The notes under the pieces are model-generated. The model was not told the DNA's origin. It did no database searches and saw nothing but the letters and a program-made list of their open reading frames with translations. Shown here piece by piece: positions 27,566 to 39,140 of a stretch of DNA of 64,000 nt; the stretch's first letter is position 1; every line of letters starts with the position of its first letter. The position numbers and the translations under genes are program-made. The stretch is from Aphrophora alni (Eukaryota; Arthropoda; Insecta; Hemiptera; Aphrophoridae), in NCBI GenBank assembly GCA_963513935.1, contig OY740772.1, positions 101,699,340 through 101,763,339 on the forward strand, written 5' to 3'.

Positions 27566-28021
27566 CTTATTTATCGTTTCTGTTGAGATTGCCGCTGAAC
27601 AATCTTATTTAACTACAGGGTTATCATAAAATAATGGTGGGGTTTCACAATACATACGAAGACAGTAGAGAAATTTTGCGGTGATGTATTGGTTTCGCTT
27701 ATAGCCTATAACCTAAATGTATGTTTCAGCTGTTGTAACCTCCAAATTAGTTCTTGCATTGTTGTGGTAGCGTGTTTTGTGTTTTCTGGAGTGTTCTCAG
27801 TGGAATGTGTTATTATGTTCTCTAATATAGAATAAGCAAAGTGTGTTTTGTTACTGGCTGAATTCAAGTCTGCAATATCAGTGCAACGTGCATTTCTACA
27901 CAAATACAGGAAAGATCCACAGACATGAAAATTATATTCGAAGTTGGTTCAAACAATTCGAAGACACTGGATCAGTTCAAAAGCAGATTAGAAGTTCAAA
28001 AGACAATTAATTAATGAAATT

Positions 28022-28219
28022 GTGTATCTCGATATGTTAACAAATTATTATTTTCCTCATTTGGATGTACTCGACGACATTCAACAACTTGATTTCCAAC
28101 AAATTAGCACACCGCCGCACTTTAGTGCATTTGTCACAGACGCTTTCAATGAAAAGTTTGGACCTATTCGTTTGCTTCCAAGGAGTCCAGATGTGTCACC
28201 TTGCGATTTCCTCTTGTGA
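28022..28219 (+). pseudogene. Mariner-like transposase C-terminal fragment
   Basis: 65 codons: LDMLTNYYFPHLDVLDDIQQ, then FQQISTPPHFSAFVTDAFNE, LPRSPDVSPCDFLL and TGA. This matches the catalytic-core end of Tc1/mariner-type transposases, where FQQDGAPPH carries the second Asp and PRSPDLTPCDFFLWGY carries the last. Here the second Asp is replaced by Ile (QQIS for QQDG), while SPD is kept. The Trp of the FFLWGY block is now a stop (TGA) followed by a readable GYIKH-like continuation. The upstream half of the DDE domain, with the first Asp, is deleted. The apparent start codon is arbitrary. It is a dead fragment within the TIR element. Confidence 0.85.
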
Positions 28220-28356
28220 GGGTACATAAAACATTGTTTATCGAGAAAAATTCGTGAACTAAATCACTTAAGAAAGAACAGGTTAATGATGCAATGGCAA
28301 CCGTTTACAGAGACTTGTTAACTAACGTAATGGCGCACATATCGAAATTTATTAGT

Positions 28357-28361
<5 letters not shown>

Positions 28362-28409
<48 letters not shown>
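28362..28409 (+). repeat. 48-base poly(A) run
   Basis: Uninterrupted A from 28362 to 28409, inside the mariner-like element rather than at the end of a retroelement. Confidence 0.95.
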
Positions 28410-28411
<2 letters not shown>

Positions 28412-28564
28412 GTTTCAAACGACGATTTAAATAAATAAACAACATCAGCTGTAAGTAATTCTGTTTTTATTTAAATCACGTTCAAAACCTCACAATTCTT
28501 TTATGAAAACTATATATATTGTTTTTCTGTCGTGAACATAATTAAATACTTATACAAATTTAAT

Positions 28565-28960
28565 TGCTTATGGAAGAGAACAAGAATGGCTCAAGAGAAA
28601 AGTCCTCTGTCCAAGGAAAGCGACAGTTGAAACCATGGTGACTGAGAAGTAACAAGGAACTTAAAAATGGACCTAAACAGCCTAGCAAAGATAATACTGA
28701 GCTACTAGAACAGGCTAGCAAAGATAGTACTGAGCTACTAGATCGAGGGAAAGATATACATTCAATTCGTAATAGAAACGCATCGATAACTTTACTAGAA
28801 GCACATGGAGAAGTTGGAGGAAACGGACGACAGAAACTGGTTCAGGATAAAAATAGCTGAAGAGAAGGATCTGACAGCAAAGAAAATCGAAAGAAAAAAG
28901 ACAGTCATATCGGAAAGGGAAAGGCAGGAGCGAGGCCAGATAATATAATAGTTCTGAAGG
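28565..28960 (+). other. Purine-rich, relatively GC-rich stretch with broken open frames; not recognised
   Basis: A short frame starts MEENKNGSREKSS and stops after 24 codons. A second frame in another phase runs about 72 codons (LRSNKELKNGPKQPSKDNTE ... LVQDKNS). A third gives EKLEETDDRNWFRIKIAEEK. It includes an about 36-bp direct duplication (GCTAGCAAAGATARTACTGA twice, 28680-28755). Polypurine bias gives Lys/Glu-rich frames by chance, so this may be a decayed element or retrocopy. No family recognised and no promoter or splice structure established. Confidence 0.3.
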
Positions 28961-31104
28961 AAGAAAGTCATTTTGATAAGTTTATGGTTGTTAACGTATC
29001 CAAAGTAACCTGAAATTAATAAAATTTGTTTTTTAAAGGTTTGAAGAATGATTTTAATTAAAAACTAAAATGATAGTAAATTGTGTTTTAATAATAAGGA
29101 AACAAGGAAATGTACATTTCGTTTTACGATATCAATCTAATAATTAGATAATATTATGAGGTTGAATACATTACCGGTATGCTGTTAGTCGAATATTCCC
29201 TTAAGAAATTATTTTCGAATTATTATTATTGATTTTATGTAATTCTAAATATATGTCTGGAGTCTGGGTAATGTCAAGTTAATGGTAGTTTAACTGCGTT
29301 TGAAAACGACACAGCCATATGTTTCGATTTCTAAAAAGATGTATATATTCTTTGGTGTAAGAGGACATTGGATTTTTTTTTTTTTAATAATGGGATTGTA
29401 TTGAAGTGTTCAAGAGAGAAGATCATTTAAAAAGTGCTATTATAGACCAAGTAAAACAAATAAAGTATTTTCTTATATCATGGATAAAATATTTTTTGAA
29501 TAGACTTCGTTAGTCAATTTCGTCCCATGGAAATCTTTTGATTGATTTATTTTGTTCGGTTTAATTTCAGATTAGAATTTAATAATTAGGGATAATTTCG
29601 AATATTTAGAAAATTATCCTGGTTTTTTTTTATTTTTTTTTTATTTTAGGGAATTTTAAAACATATATTTTAAAATGATAATAATAATTATAACTAAATA
29701 CACTAGCTAACATGTTTAGTGCTTGCTAATAAGTTAAAACTACTTTTGCTGATAGACGCATGTTTTTTCCATTCTAAACATTCAAGGTACGATATTTACT
29801 TTCCTAACTCAATAATTTTTTTTTAAAGTTCAAGTAACATAAACAGAGAATAAAAGTAATATAATAAAACAATCAAGTTACTAACTGAACGCTATGAACA
29901 GTAATGCATTTATAACAATCTTATAAATATACAAACCTAATTCTTTCAGACCACAAAGCGTTGTTAGCATTTGATGAAACTATAACTTTTATTTACTTAA
30001 ATATGTAAATCTGGATTTAGATAAAGTGTAAAGGCTTTCAGTAGTTCATTCCAAGGCGAAGCTCAAAGAGACAACCTTCTAGTGTACTGTAATGCAATAA
30101 AAAAGATTTGTATCTTGAAACACTTTGTTTTCTTCTATAAATAATGGATATAAACTTTGTTAGAATTGTATAAGGGTTGACGTGGTCAATTGATATAATC
30201 ATATACAATCGTGTAAATATTAAAATGACTTTTTCTGTAAATATTTATAATGTGATTCAAATTGTAGGTGCCACCAATCAAGTCTGAAATTTCACAGAAA
30301 TGTCTTATACAGATAAATAAAAGACGTGAGTATTTCTTAAAATAAACATTAAAATAAATTATGTTTGTTTTAGGAAGGGACTTAAGTCGCAAAGAATTCA
30401 CCCTAATATGTTTTTCGAAAAAAAGTGTTAAAAACGATTCTTACTATTTATATAGTACATAATTATATGAAATTATTGCAATTTACAATTAAAACTAGCA
30501 ATGTACAAAGCACATACTGAGCCATTTGTAAATATACTGGAACCATGTGCGAAAACATTTTCTTATTTAATAGGGTGTGTGTTATGAAATGAAAACTTTT
30601 TTTATGTATACAAAATATAACTATATTAGTAAAAAAACAATGGAAAATAACAATAGAACAATGATAGTCACATTACATTTTAAAATAATCAATAATAATA
30701 CCTTAGTTTAACTTATCAGGTCTTCAAATAAATATACCGTTATTTTTTTAAGTACAATATATTTCTCTTAAGTCTTTTGTTGCTTTGGTAAGCCTGATAA
30801 GGCCTCGTAAGATGCAAGGAAAGATGCTCTTACGTAAACTGGCCTCTTAATAATCAGTTTCCTTCCGTTTTTCCATTTCATTTTCCATGTCAAAACTGTA
30901 CCGGGCAAGATAGTTTGTTATTTTTAACCACTGGTTATTATAAAAAGGTAATTGATTTTGTTAATTTAGTAAGATAATCTTGAACGTTGAAAAATCATTA
31001 TGCTCAAAATTAATGCACATCAACATTTCAGTACCAAAGTTCGGAGTTGAAATGTGAAAATTAACCAATGACCACTTGATTGAAAATTATTAATACAGGT
31101 ATTA

Positions 31105-31520
31105 ATGTTCATATTACACTAAAATTTGAACGAAATCGGTTGTGTCGATATTGAAAAGTTACGTCTTTTATAACTGCCCCATCCGCGATTTTTTGATTTT
31201 TAATTGATAATTCTAGAAAATACATATTTTGGAGACCTGGCGACCAACGCGTCTGGTTTGGTGCTTTAAAGGTTATGCACTATCGAAATTCGATTAAAAC
31301 CGATAGAGTCAACTTTGAGAAAATCATAATTTTATATTTATTCTAATGGCATCTCCTTGAAAATTTTAGTTATTAACAAAATAAAATAAGTCCTCAGATA
31401 TGGCCAAAACGTGGACACATAAAAATTTAATAAATTCTGTTCTTGATTTTGGGCTTTAAATCTTTGCAAATACAACAGACAGGGATTATTCCAAAAAAAC
31501 TGCCTTTTTAACACAAAACA
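31105..31520. repeat. Dispersed repeat family 'gcgacca', fragment 2 with internal duplication
   Basis: ATTTGAACGAAATCGGTTGT (31129-31148) is echoed about 150 bp on by ATTCGATTAAAACCGATAGA. GGCGACCAACGCGTCTGGTT at 31239 matches GGCGACCAATACGTTTTGTT at 54196. The end (ATTCCAAAAAAACTGCC, about 31489) matches ATTCCAAAAACTACC at 54448. Confidence 0.5.
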
Positions 31521-31621
31521 GATATATCTACAAAAATCTCTTCATAAATTTGTTGGCCTATCACATAACTTACTCTATTTATATTATATGTGATAAAGTA
31601 AATTTCTTTGGAAAATTAAAA

Positions 31622-31624
<3 letters not shown>

Positions 31625-31689
<65 letters not shown>
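31625..31689. repeat. (TA)n microsatellite
   Basis: Uninterrupted TA run of about 32 units following an A-rich segment. Confidence 0.95.
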
Positions 31690-31691
<2 letters not shown>

Positions 31692-31889
31692 CTAAACATT
31701 TAACAGTAAATTCCTTATTTTTATCCGTTTAAATTGAAAACAACTATAAGGGTTTACAATCAAAACATTAAAATTATTTTCACCCATGGATTTTAAATTC
31801 AAATAAACAAACTTTTATATACACGTTCAAAACTTGAATTTATAAAATATAAAAAAATAATTCCCGTACTATCTTTTTATTGCAAAATA

Positions 31890-32065
31890 TCGAGTACTAT
31901 AACTTGTAAGACATAACAAATTGCAAAGTTCTCGGATAAAACGCCTTGTACTTTATTAAAAGCTGACATCCCGGGGCGATATCAGAAGTCTTTCTTTGCT
32001 TTGCTCTTTTCTTTAATGTACTTCAAGTGTAAACTTTGGAAATTAAAAGGTTTTCCCTTCTTGAA
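31890..32065 (+). repeat. Low-copy dispersed repeat, copy 2 (pair with 23940)
   Basis: Second copy of the unit at 23940-24108. The core of about 115 bp differs at only a few positions, so these two are among the less diverged repeats of the window. Confidence 0.75.
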
Positions 32066-35000
32066 AAGTCTAAATACCCTTCAGTTTCATTTACGGAATT
32101 TGGAATTGTACTGTTAAAACAACCACGACTGAAATTACAATACAAAATAATTAGAATATATTCTGACACAAATCTGTCTTTTGAAAATATGAAGTTATAA
32201 AAAATGAAGTTTAAGAATGGAAGTCAAGAAAATTACTTCAACAATTAATTGTATTTCTTTTTGGTTCACTTATTGTGCTGTTAAGTATTTAATATAACAT
32301 AAAAAATAAATGTAATTTCGTATATTTTAATTTTAGTTCAAAATATACACGAATATTTAAAAGAAAAGTAAAACAAATTTCAAGAGTAAAATTTCAACAA
32401 ATGGATTGTAATTATTTTAGAAATACTAAAACGATTTAATTAATTTTAGTCTCAGAAATTATTTTGTGTTGTGAGTATTTAAAATTTACTCTATTTGTTT
32501 TACTTTTTATAAGAGTAGAGAGATTTGTGTGATTTGGTCGAAAAAGTTGTATTTTTGAAGGATGTCTGCCTCTCAAGTGTTTTGAGTATTTCGTTTGTCC
32601 TATGTCTGTGTCTACAGACCCACGCGCGGACCTATTTTATTAAAATTTGATATGTTGACATATTTTGGCTACACCTAGATCCTGTTCTTTCATATGTTTT
32701 TGAATTAAAGATTTATGGGTAGCTACCATACGAAATAAAAAAGATTACACAGGATTTCGTTCGGAATTTTAACCCCACATTAATTTTAATATAATATCTT
32801 TCATTTGTCAAAAATTATTTCTCAATTGAAAATTAGTCAGAAAAATGCGTTTTAAACTAAATAACAAAAAAACTAAAGAAATGATTGTTGCTGAGTCCAT
32901 GGTTTACATGAGATTGGACGCTTTCACTCTGTTTAGTTTGACTTTTTAGTAGCATTGGTGGGTATAGAATGAATACAGAATAAGGTAATAAATACATAAA
33001 GAAACTAAACAGAGAAAAAAGTGGTTTTGACATTGCTCCTTCATGTTATCTGCAAATTAATTTAGGTTATCGTACTTTATCTGCATATTCATTTACTTTA
33101 TCGCTAGTCTGCGAATATATACGAGTATATTTTGCCTAACCTATTTGAGATCATTCATGCAAAACCTAGTAATAATAACAACAATTTATCACAAATGAAA
33201 AGGATTTAAATTAAAAACTGAGCAAAATCATGGGGTTTAAATCCCGAAAATGACCAATTATTGTATTTAAATAGGATTTAACGATTTGGATTACAAATTT
33301 TTGAAGTGTATACCTTAAGGACCCAAGCATAACTTACTGGTCAATACATATTTAAAAAAATGGCATTTACTGAGTAATGGCAAAACCGAAAACAAAATCG
33401 GAAAGAAACTGATAAAAGACGTGATTTCACGAAATTTGTGCTCGCTCTTTCTTTAAAATTGTAGCAAAATATGAATAATAATGACACACAAGTGTGTTAA
33501 AAATTGCAATTTAAAATATAGTGGTTTAGAAATAATTGTTAAAAATTCAATATGAACTCTGAACAACGTGATGGGAAACTTGATTTCAATCAAACACGAT
33601 ATACGAGTGCGTTTACTGCTTAAGGGAAGCAAATTATACAGTATTTCAAAGTCGGTATTTCGGATATTTTTGACTGGCAACTATCAAACTAATGTGTTTG
33701 GTCACAAATAGTTTTGTTAGTTTTTATTTGGTTTTGGGGTTGGATGAATCAGACAGTTTTTGCGATGTTTATTTATCTTATCTATTCTAACATTAACATG
33801 TACAAATTTTATTTTAAACTTTTATAGTAATTTGTTTAAACTACTGCATGAATAACTTACTTATCAATGGAATTACTATATACAGAACATCCCTATGTAA
33901 AAGGGTAAAGTATTTGTCTCAAGACAAAGTGCAAAGGAAGTAAACCTTGCAATGTAATAATGCATAACTTAGTTGTAACTCGAAACACTTTCTGTTTTAT
34001 CCTGTAAATAACGTGTTTTCGAGGTTAAGATTGTTAAATGAGAGTGGTAGCTATTTCATCACTGAAGGGCAAATTAAAATTTGGGTTATAATAGTACTTA
34101 TTAACATTATTTATTATTTCCAGAATATTGCATAAGTTGGTTTTAAAGTAGGTAACAGTTAAAATATAACTGTTTTATTAGACGAGAACTATAAAGGGTG
34201 GCTGAAATTCAACTCTTCCCGATAAACTTGTAACTATTATTGATAGTTCAAAAAGTTTTGCCGCAAGATAAAAACGAAATGGCGGATAAACAAACAACTA
34301 CGCGTTTTCGATCATTTATTCATAATACTTTTTAATTTATTTTAAGCAGTACGAAATTTAGTAAACGTTTCTCCGTTTTTCGCGATTCATGATGTATATA
34401 GGCGTGACTGTACCTATTAATAACACCAACCAATGATTAGAAGTCAAGTTAATCAGGTTGGTTTTTATATTAAGTGGAGGTGTAATCGGTCCTTACGTTT
34501 TCTATGACGGTGTAACAGTTAATAATTTGTTAGAAATAATGTTCAATTTTGTCATTTCAAGACTTAAATTAGTACATTGGAAATTTTTAATGCAATATTA
34601 TACAACAGGGTTGGGCTTAAGCACTCTCTTTGATTTCCTTTGTATCTTTTATAAACAAATTAATTGAGAGATGAGACCATATTTACCCTTAGGTATCTCA
34701 CTGTAATTAACTACTTTTCTATAGGGGGACTTGGTGTAAGTCATAAACCAAATTCTGTAGATAAATTGAAAATATTATATAAAACTATAAGTAAGTATTA
34801 ATACAAACAATTTGTTTAAGTAAAATTGCTAAAACCCTAAATATTTGTAAATATTAGGCTGGTCTCATAACAAATAGGAATTATTTCCTTATTTCCCCAA
34901 TTTAACACAACTTGGAGGCTGTTCGAAAAGAGTACCACCACTCAAACAGTGAGATTCAGAAGGTTTGCTAACCTAACCTAACATAATCTAACCAAGTTTA

Positions 35001-35784
35001 GACCTAATATACGTGTACATACTTTTATTGACTTTATTGACCCTTATTCCTACGGCGGCGCCACGTGTTTGGGGGAATCGAAAAATCTCTACTGGTTCCA
35101 CATTCTTGTCCTTACTGGCAAAATAGTGTCCTTAATACACGCCAACAACTACTCTGCTATTTTGTGAGGTTAGGATTTTTTCTGCTCTATTTATCTGAAT
35201 TGAAAATTGTTTAAAAGTGGATGTCCTCTTCTTTAGCAGACCCACAATTTACAAAAAAATAAAAAATCACCACTTATTCAATCATTAAAAGTTCTTTTTA
35301 CAGTTTTCATAAAAGAAGAGAAACCTTATATAATGTGATTTAAGAAATAAAAACACAAAAATATCTTCCAGGACGTGTACCACTGTTACAAATACAGAAA
35401 AAAGTTAATAAAAACATAGGTCTGTATAGCATAGTTTGCCGTCAATTTGTCATTTTGTTTGTTTAAAATTATAGATTTCGCCGTTGGAAATATATATATG
35501 AAATTGAAATCAGATTTTTTGCACTCATTTTTTATTGTTATGTTTTAGAAAAATACCAAAAACTAACATTAGATATTGTATAATTTTTAAATGGTGGCAG
35601 TTTAAATATTCACTTACAGTCGAATATTATAACTTGTTAAATAACAAAATATACAATAGTCAATATATTTTCCTCTATTAACGACAAATAAAATATTATT
35701 TAATATTTTTATTTGCGTTAAAGGATAAACTAGACAATAACAAACAATTTAAAATTCAATCCCATTTTTGTTAACACTTAGAAG

Positions 35785-35865
35785 CCTAAGCCCAAGTATA
35801 GGTCAGGCAGTGCGACAGCGCTCGTCGCCGAAGCCCGAGTATACATCGGGCTGTGCTAAATAATT
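35785..35865. repeat. Palindromic GC-rich doublet, possible DNA-transposon subterminal repeat
   Basis: AGCCCGAGTATACATCGGGC (35842-35861) is itself a near-palindrome. It is preceded about 50 bp earlier by a diverged copy, AGCCCAAGTATAGGTCAGGC (35788-35807). The block is GC-rich in an AT-rich setting. A 75-codon minus-strand frame covers it, but the palindromic origin explains the composition. Confidence 0.5.
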
Positions 35866-36540
35866 CTATACGATCCTGATGTCGCCATATAATCGGGTTT
35901 TGGTACTTTTGCTTAGCTAATTGGTTATTTATCTTTGCTTGTCTTTGATTTTCGAATAGTCTGTGCTGTTGATATGGACTAAATATAAATATTATAAAGC
36001 TGATGCTAGGCAACGTAACACATCTACGAGGAATGTAGCAGACGTTTGTTTAGTTCAAAGTTAGAGACTGAGTAATCAAGATTCGTTATGTTTGTTTGTT
36101 GTTTTTCTTGAATACTAAATACTTTTTGAGTTTTGGTGGTGCCCAGAATGTTCAGTACCCCCTTTGTGTACCTGAATGTTTCAAACTGTATCATACAAAG
36201 GCCAATTATGTTTAGTGAAGTGCTGTGTAGCTATTTTTGTTTGTGTGTGTATTTTACCCTTTTTCAAGACTAAGGAGTGTTGACTGTGAGTAAAATATCT
36301 ATTTACATGTATATATATATATTTAAAAAGGTCATTTCTTTAGGTTTAAAATGATATATAATAAGTCATATATGATAAATATAACACATACCACAATTTT
36401 TTAAAAACATGTCCAAAACCCCCCAAGCACAGTAGGAAAGCAGCGCGTTAGAGAGTTAGGCTTAAAAGTATTAACGGATAGACGGTAAACTCTCCGTTTT
36501 CGGACAAATGTTTACAAAATAATCCCTTCTTTATTTTAAC

Positions 36541-36590
36541 CAGTAAAACAAGTCCTGGATTCTCTCTTTCTTTGTGAATCACTCTGTATA
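36541..36590 (+). repeat. TIR-element end (solo) GTGAATCACTCTGTATA
   Basis: 36574-36590 is nearly identical to the right end of the intronic TIR element (GTGAATCACCCTGTATA at 50879-50895). The preceding bases AGTCCTGGATT parallel ACGTCCTGAAATATTTCCAT. No left partner was seen upstream. Confidence 0.5.
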
Positions 36591-39064
36591 CTCTTTAAAC
36601 GTGGTAAACAATATACTACAGATGATTTATTTCTGTGACCTAATGTTCTTTCTTTGAGCTTATAATATTTATGATAACGAAAATCATTGTAAATATTATC
36701 CAGGTTTTCTCCAAGGTAATATACAAACCATGAATCTAAGCCCAAGTTAACACTGACAAATTGTCGTGGCTTTCTAAGTTTGCACTTCCAAGTTATATTA
36801 ACCGTGAAACTTTAAACCACTAAACAAATGTTTGATAGAGATTTAGTATAGGAAAGTACGTGTTCTGTACTGTAGCAATAACCTGTGTTATATTTTCGAA
36901 TACACGGTGAGAAGAAATCAAAAATTGAATAGTAAATTTGATATTTTGAAACTACATTATTATTAATTGTTTATCACATTATTTTCATTTGTCTTTCTTC
37001 CTTTATTTGTTTTACTTAACCAATATAGAAGGTATAGTTAAAGTTAGGAAATTGTAATATATTTCAAAATATTTTTTAAACTGATGATTATGTTTCATAT
37101 TGTTAAGAAACGTAAGAAATAATATTCGACACGCCGTATAGATTATAAAATTCATAATAAGTCAGTTAAAACGTCAAAATGGTTCTCATTTTAATCAGAA
37201 TTTAGATCATATCCCGTGTTTTGTTCAAACTATACTGAGTTATATAAAATTGGCATATTTAAATTCTGCGTAATATTTTACCTATTAATTCTCTACGACA
37301 AATAGCTGGTTATTGTCAAAATTGTAATGTGATAAGTCTATAGTTACGAGACAAGTAACTCAAGAACATAACGAGTTAAGGTTTCTTCTCATAAATACAC
37401 CTTCGTGGCCCGCCACGGTAGAGACACTAAGACTAGTGAAGCAAATTGAGACATCTACGAAGCAAATTATGTCCTAGTCGAAGTCCAAAAGGTTGTGATA
37501 TATATAATTAATTTGTACCAATTGTTTACTCAAACTTTCCTAACTGCATAAGAATCTCCTATTACAATTTAACATTTCCTATATAAACGAAGAAGCCAAT
37601 TTTAGTATATTTCATTTAGAATCTGAGTCAATTAAATTGTGTAATGGGACTGGGGAAGCAATTATGATGCCCGTCAATTTGTTGTTATTTAACTTAGACA
37701 TTATTATTAACTATTCCACAAAATAAAATAAAACTCTTCTGACGTAAGATTCGGTGAAACGTGACATTTGCATTCCCGAACAATAAGTGCCGAATTAAAA
37801 GCTTATTGATTGTCGGGAACATCTTTTACTTAATGTTTGTAAGACTTTGATACAAACCTTGTAAGGGTTATGACTCATGGGGTCCACCAGATTAAATTTC
37901 CCAATCACTAAAGCTTGGCTGTGATAAGATTTATAGGATTCTGTGTTATAAATAAGTGCTGACACGAGATTAACTTTTTATATTATTTTGTTTGAATAAA
38001 TAAGAAAATTGTTTTCATTTACAATTATTTCAAGACTTCTTGATAAATTGTATTAACCTTAAACATTAATACTTATCTAAATTAATTGATTTTAATCAAT
38101 TTATTATAATTTTCTCTTAACACACCCTGTTCATCTTTTTTTATCGGTAATTATTATTCATTAAATTTCTGAATTTTCACCTAAATCTTAACATTTGCTT
38201 TTAATGACTTATCTTGCCTTTAAAACAAACTCGTTACTTAATTTATTCATGAACTTGTTTATGTTTTAAATCTTAAAATATTTTAATTTAGAATAGCCTT
38301 CTTATTACATCAGGTTGGTTTGATTATTGTCGAAAGACTCACCACGAGTCTTCAAACGTCATCAACACTTTATATTTACGCTTTTAATCATTTCAAATAA
38401 GCTTTAGATATCACATGTTAATATTCGCGTCCTTCTTGGAAGTTTCTTATTGCAATTGTATCTTTTACCGTTGAAACCTTTAAGTTCACAGAGGACAGTT
38501 CACAGAGTTTTCTGAAGAGTTTGCTAATTTCGTTGATAACTTCAAGTTTAACAACCGTAGATTGTTACACATGTGTTTATTGTAAATTGAAACCGTTTTG
38601 CATAGTTTTAACCTAGTTTATATTATTGTTAATTTTATTTTTCTAATGTTACAGGTATTCATTTTTGAATATATCTATGACATGTTTTAACACCATTATA
38701 TTGAACGTGAAGTAACATGATATTATTGCAATTCAACTGTACTTTTGGTGAGAAAAAAGTTATTTAAAACTTTCATCCACGTTTCTCCAGTAGAAAAATC
38801 GTTGAAGAATAGAAGCTACATACACTACAATGTTCCAAAACAGAAAGGTAAGTGAGACAAAAATTATTTGCTCACCTTTTCTCTTAACAAAATAATAAAT
38901 GAAGTTATAGCAGAAAATCATTCCCACCACATTCGTTGTGGTTTAGGGGAATTTTCTTTCATTGTATATTCACCACAGTGCTCTACCAATTCATATAAAT
39001 TATTGGTAGATCTAAAGGTCTCATCCACTATACGTAGTATATTATAGATGTTTATATAATAAAC

Positions 39065-39140
39065 AATATTTACTCGCTTCGCTCGTGTCAGTGAATCATT
39101 CCTGATGGATGTCGTACCTATGGGATTATCACATTTTATT
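39065..39140 (+). repeat. Dispersed repeat with CGCTCGTGTC box, copy 1
   Basis: TACTCGCTTCGCTCGTGTCA, then GTGA, a GATGG-type middle, a GGGATTATCACATTTT end. The same order occurs at 52010-52085 (TCTACGCTCGTGTCGGTGAC ... GAATATCACATTTTTT). Confidence 0.5.

Larger units (their letters stand above)
20862..27613. other. Gene-free AT-rich sequence with decayed elements
   Basis: Outside the non-LTR remnant (22350-23205), the hairpin at 22200, the dispersed repeats at 23940 and 25542 and the SINE-like pieces, nothing coding is supported. Confidence 0.6.
27614..28514 (+). mobile_element. Internally deleted Tc1/mariner-type element with TIRs and TA duplication
   Basis: Imperfect TIRs (about 22 of 28 matching) start at 27616 (CAGGGTTATCATAAAATAAT) and, inverted, at 28512 (TAGTTTTCATAAAAGAATTG). 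Each is bordered by TA (27614-27615, 28513-28514). Inside, frames resembling the N-terminal helix-turn-helix of a mariner-like transposase occur at about 27800-27995 (CVLLLAEFKSAISVQRAF, KYRKDPQT, then HWISSKAD and GSVQKQIR in other frames). After a large internal deletion comes the transposase C-terminal part at 28022-28219. At about 0.9 kb it is well short of a usual 1.3-kb element. A 48-base A run at 28362-28409 lies inside the right half. Confidence 0.8.

Noticed and set aside
27540..27612. A functional tRNA gene
   Set aside because: An A-box-like sequence is present, but no intact B box or cloverleaf was found; a SINE-like fragment fits better.
34968..34995. AACCTAACCTAAC tract as an interstitial telomere (TTAGG)n
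   Set aside because: Only about two and a half units; too short to claim a telomeric origin.
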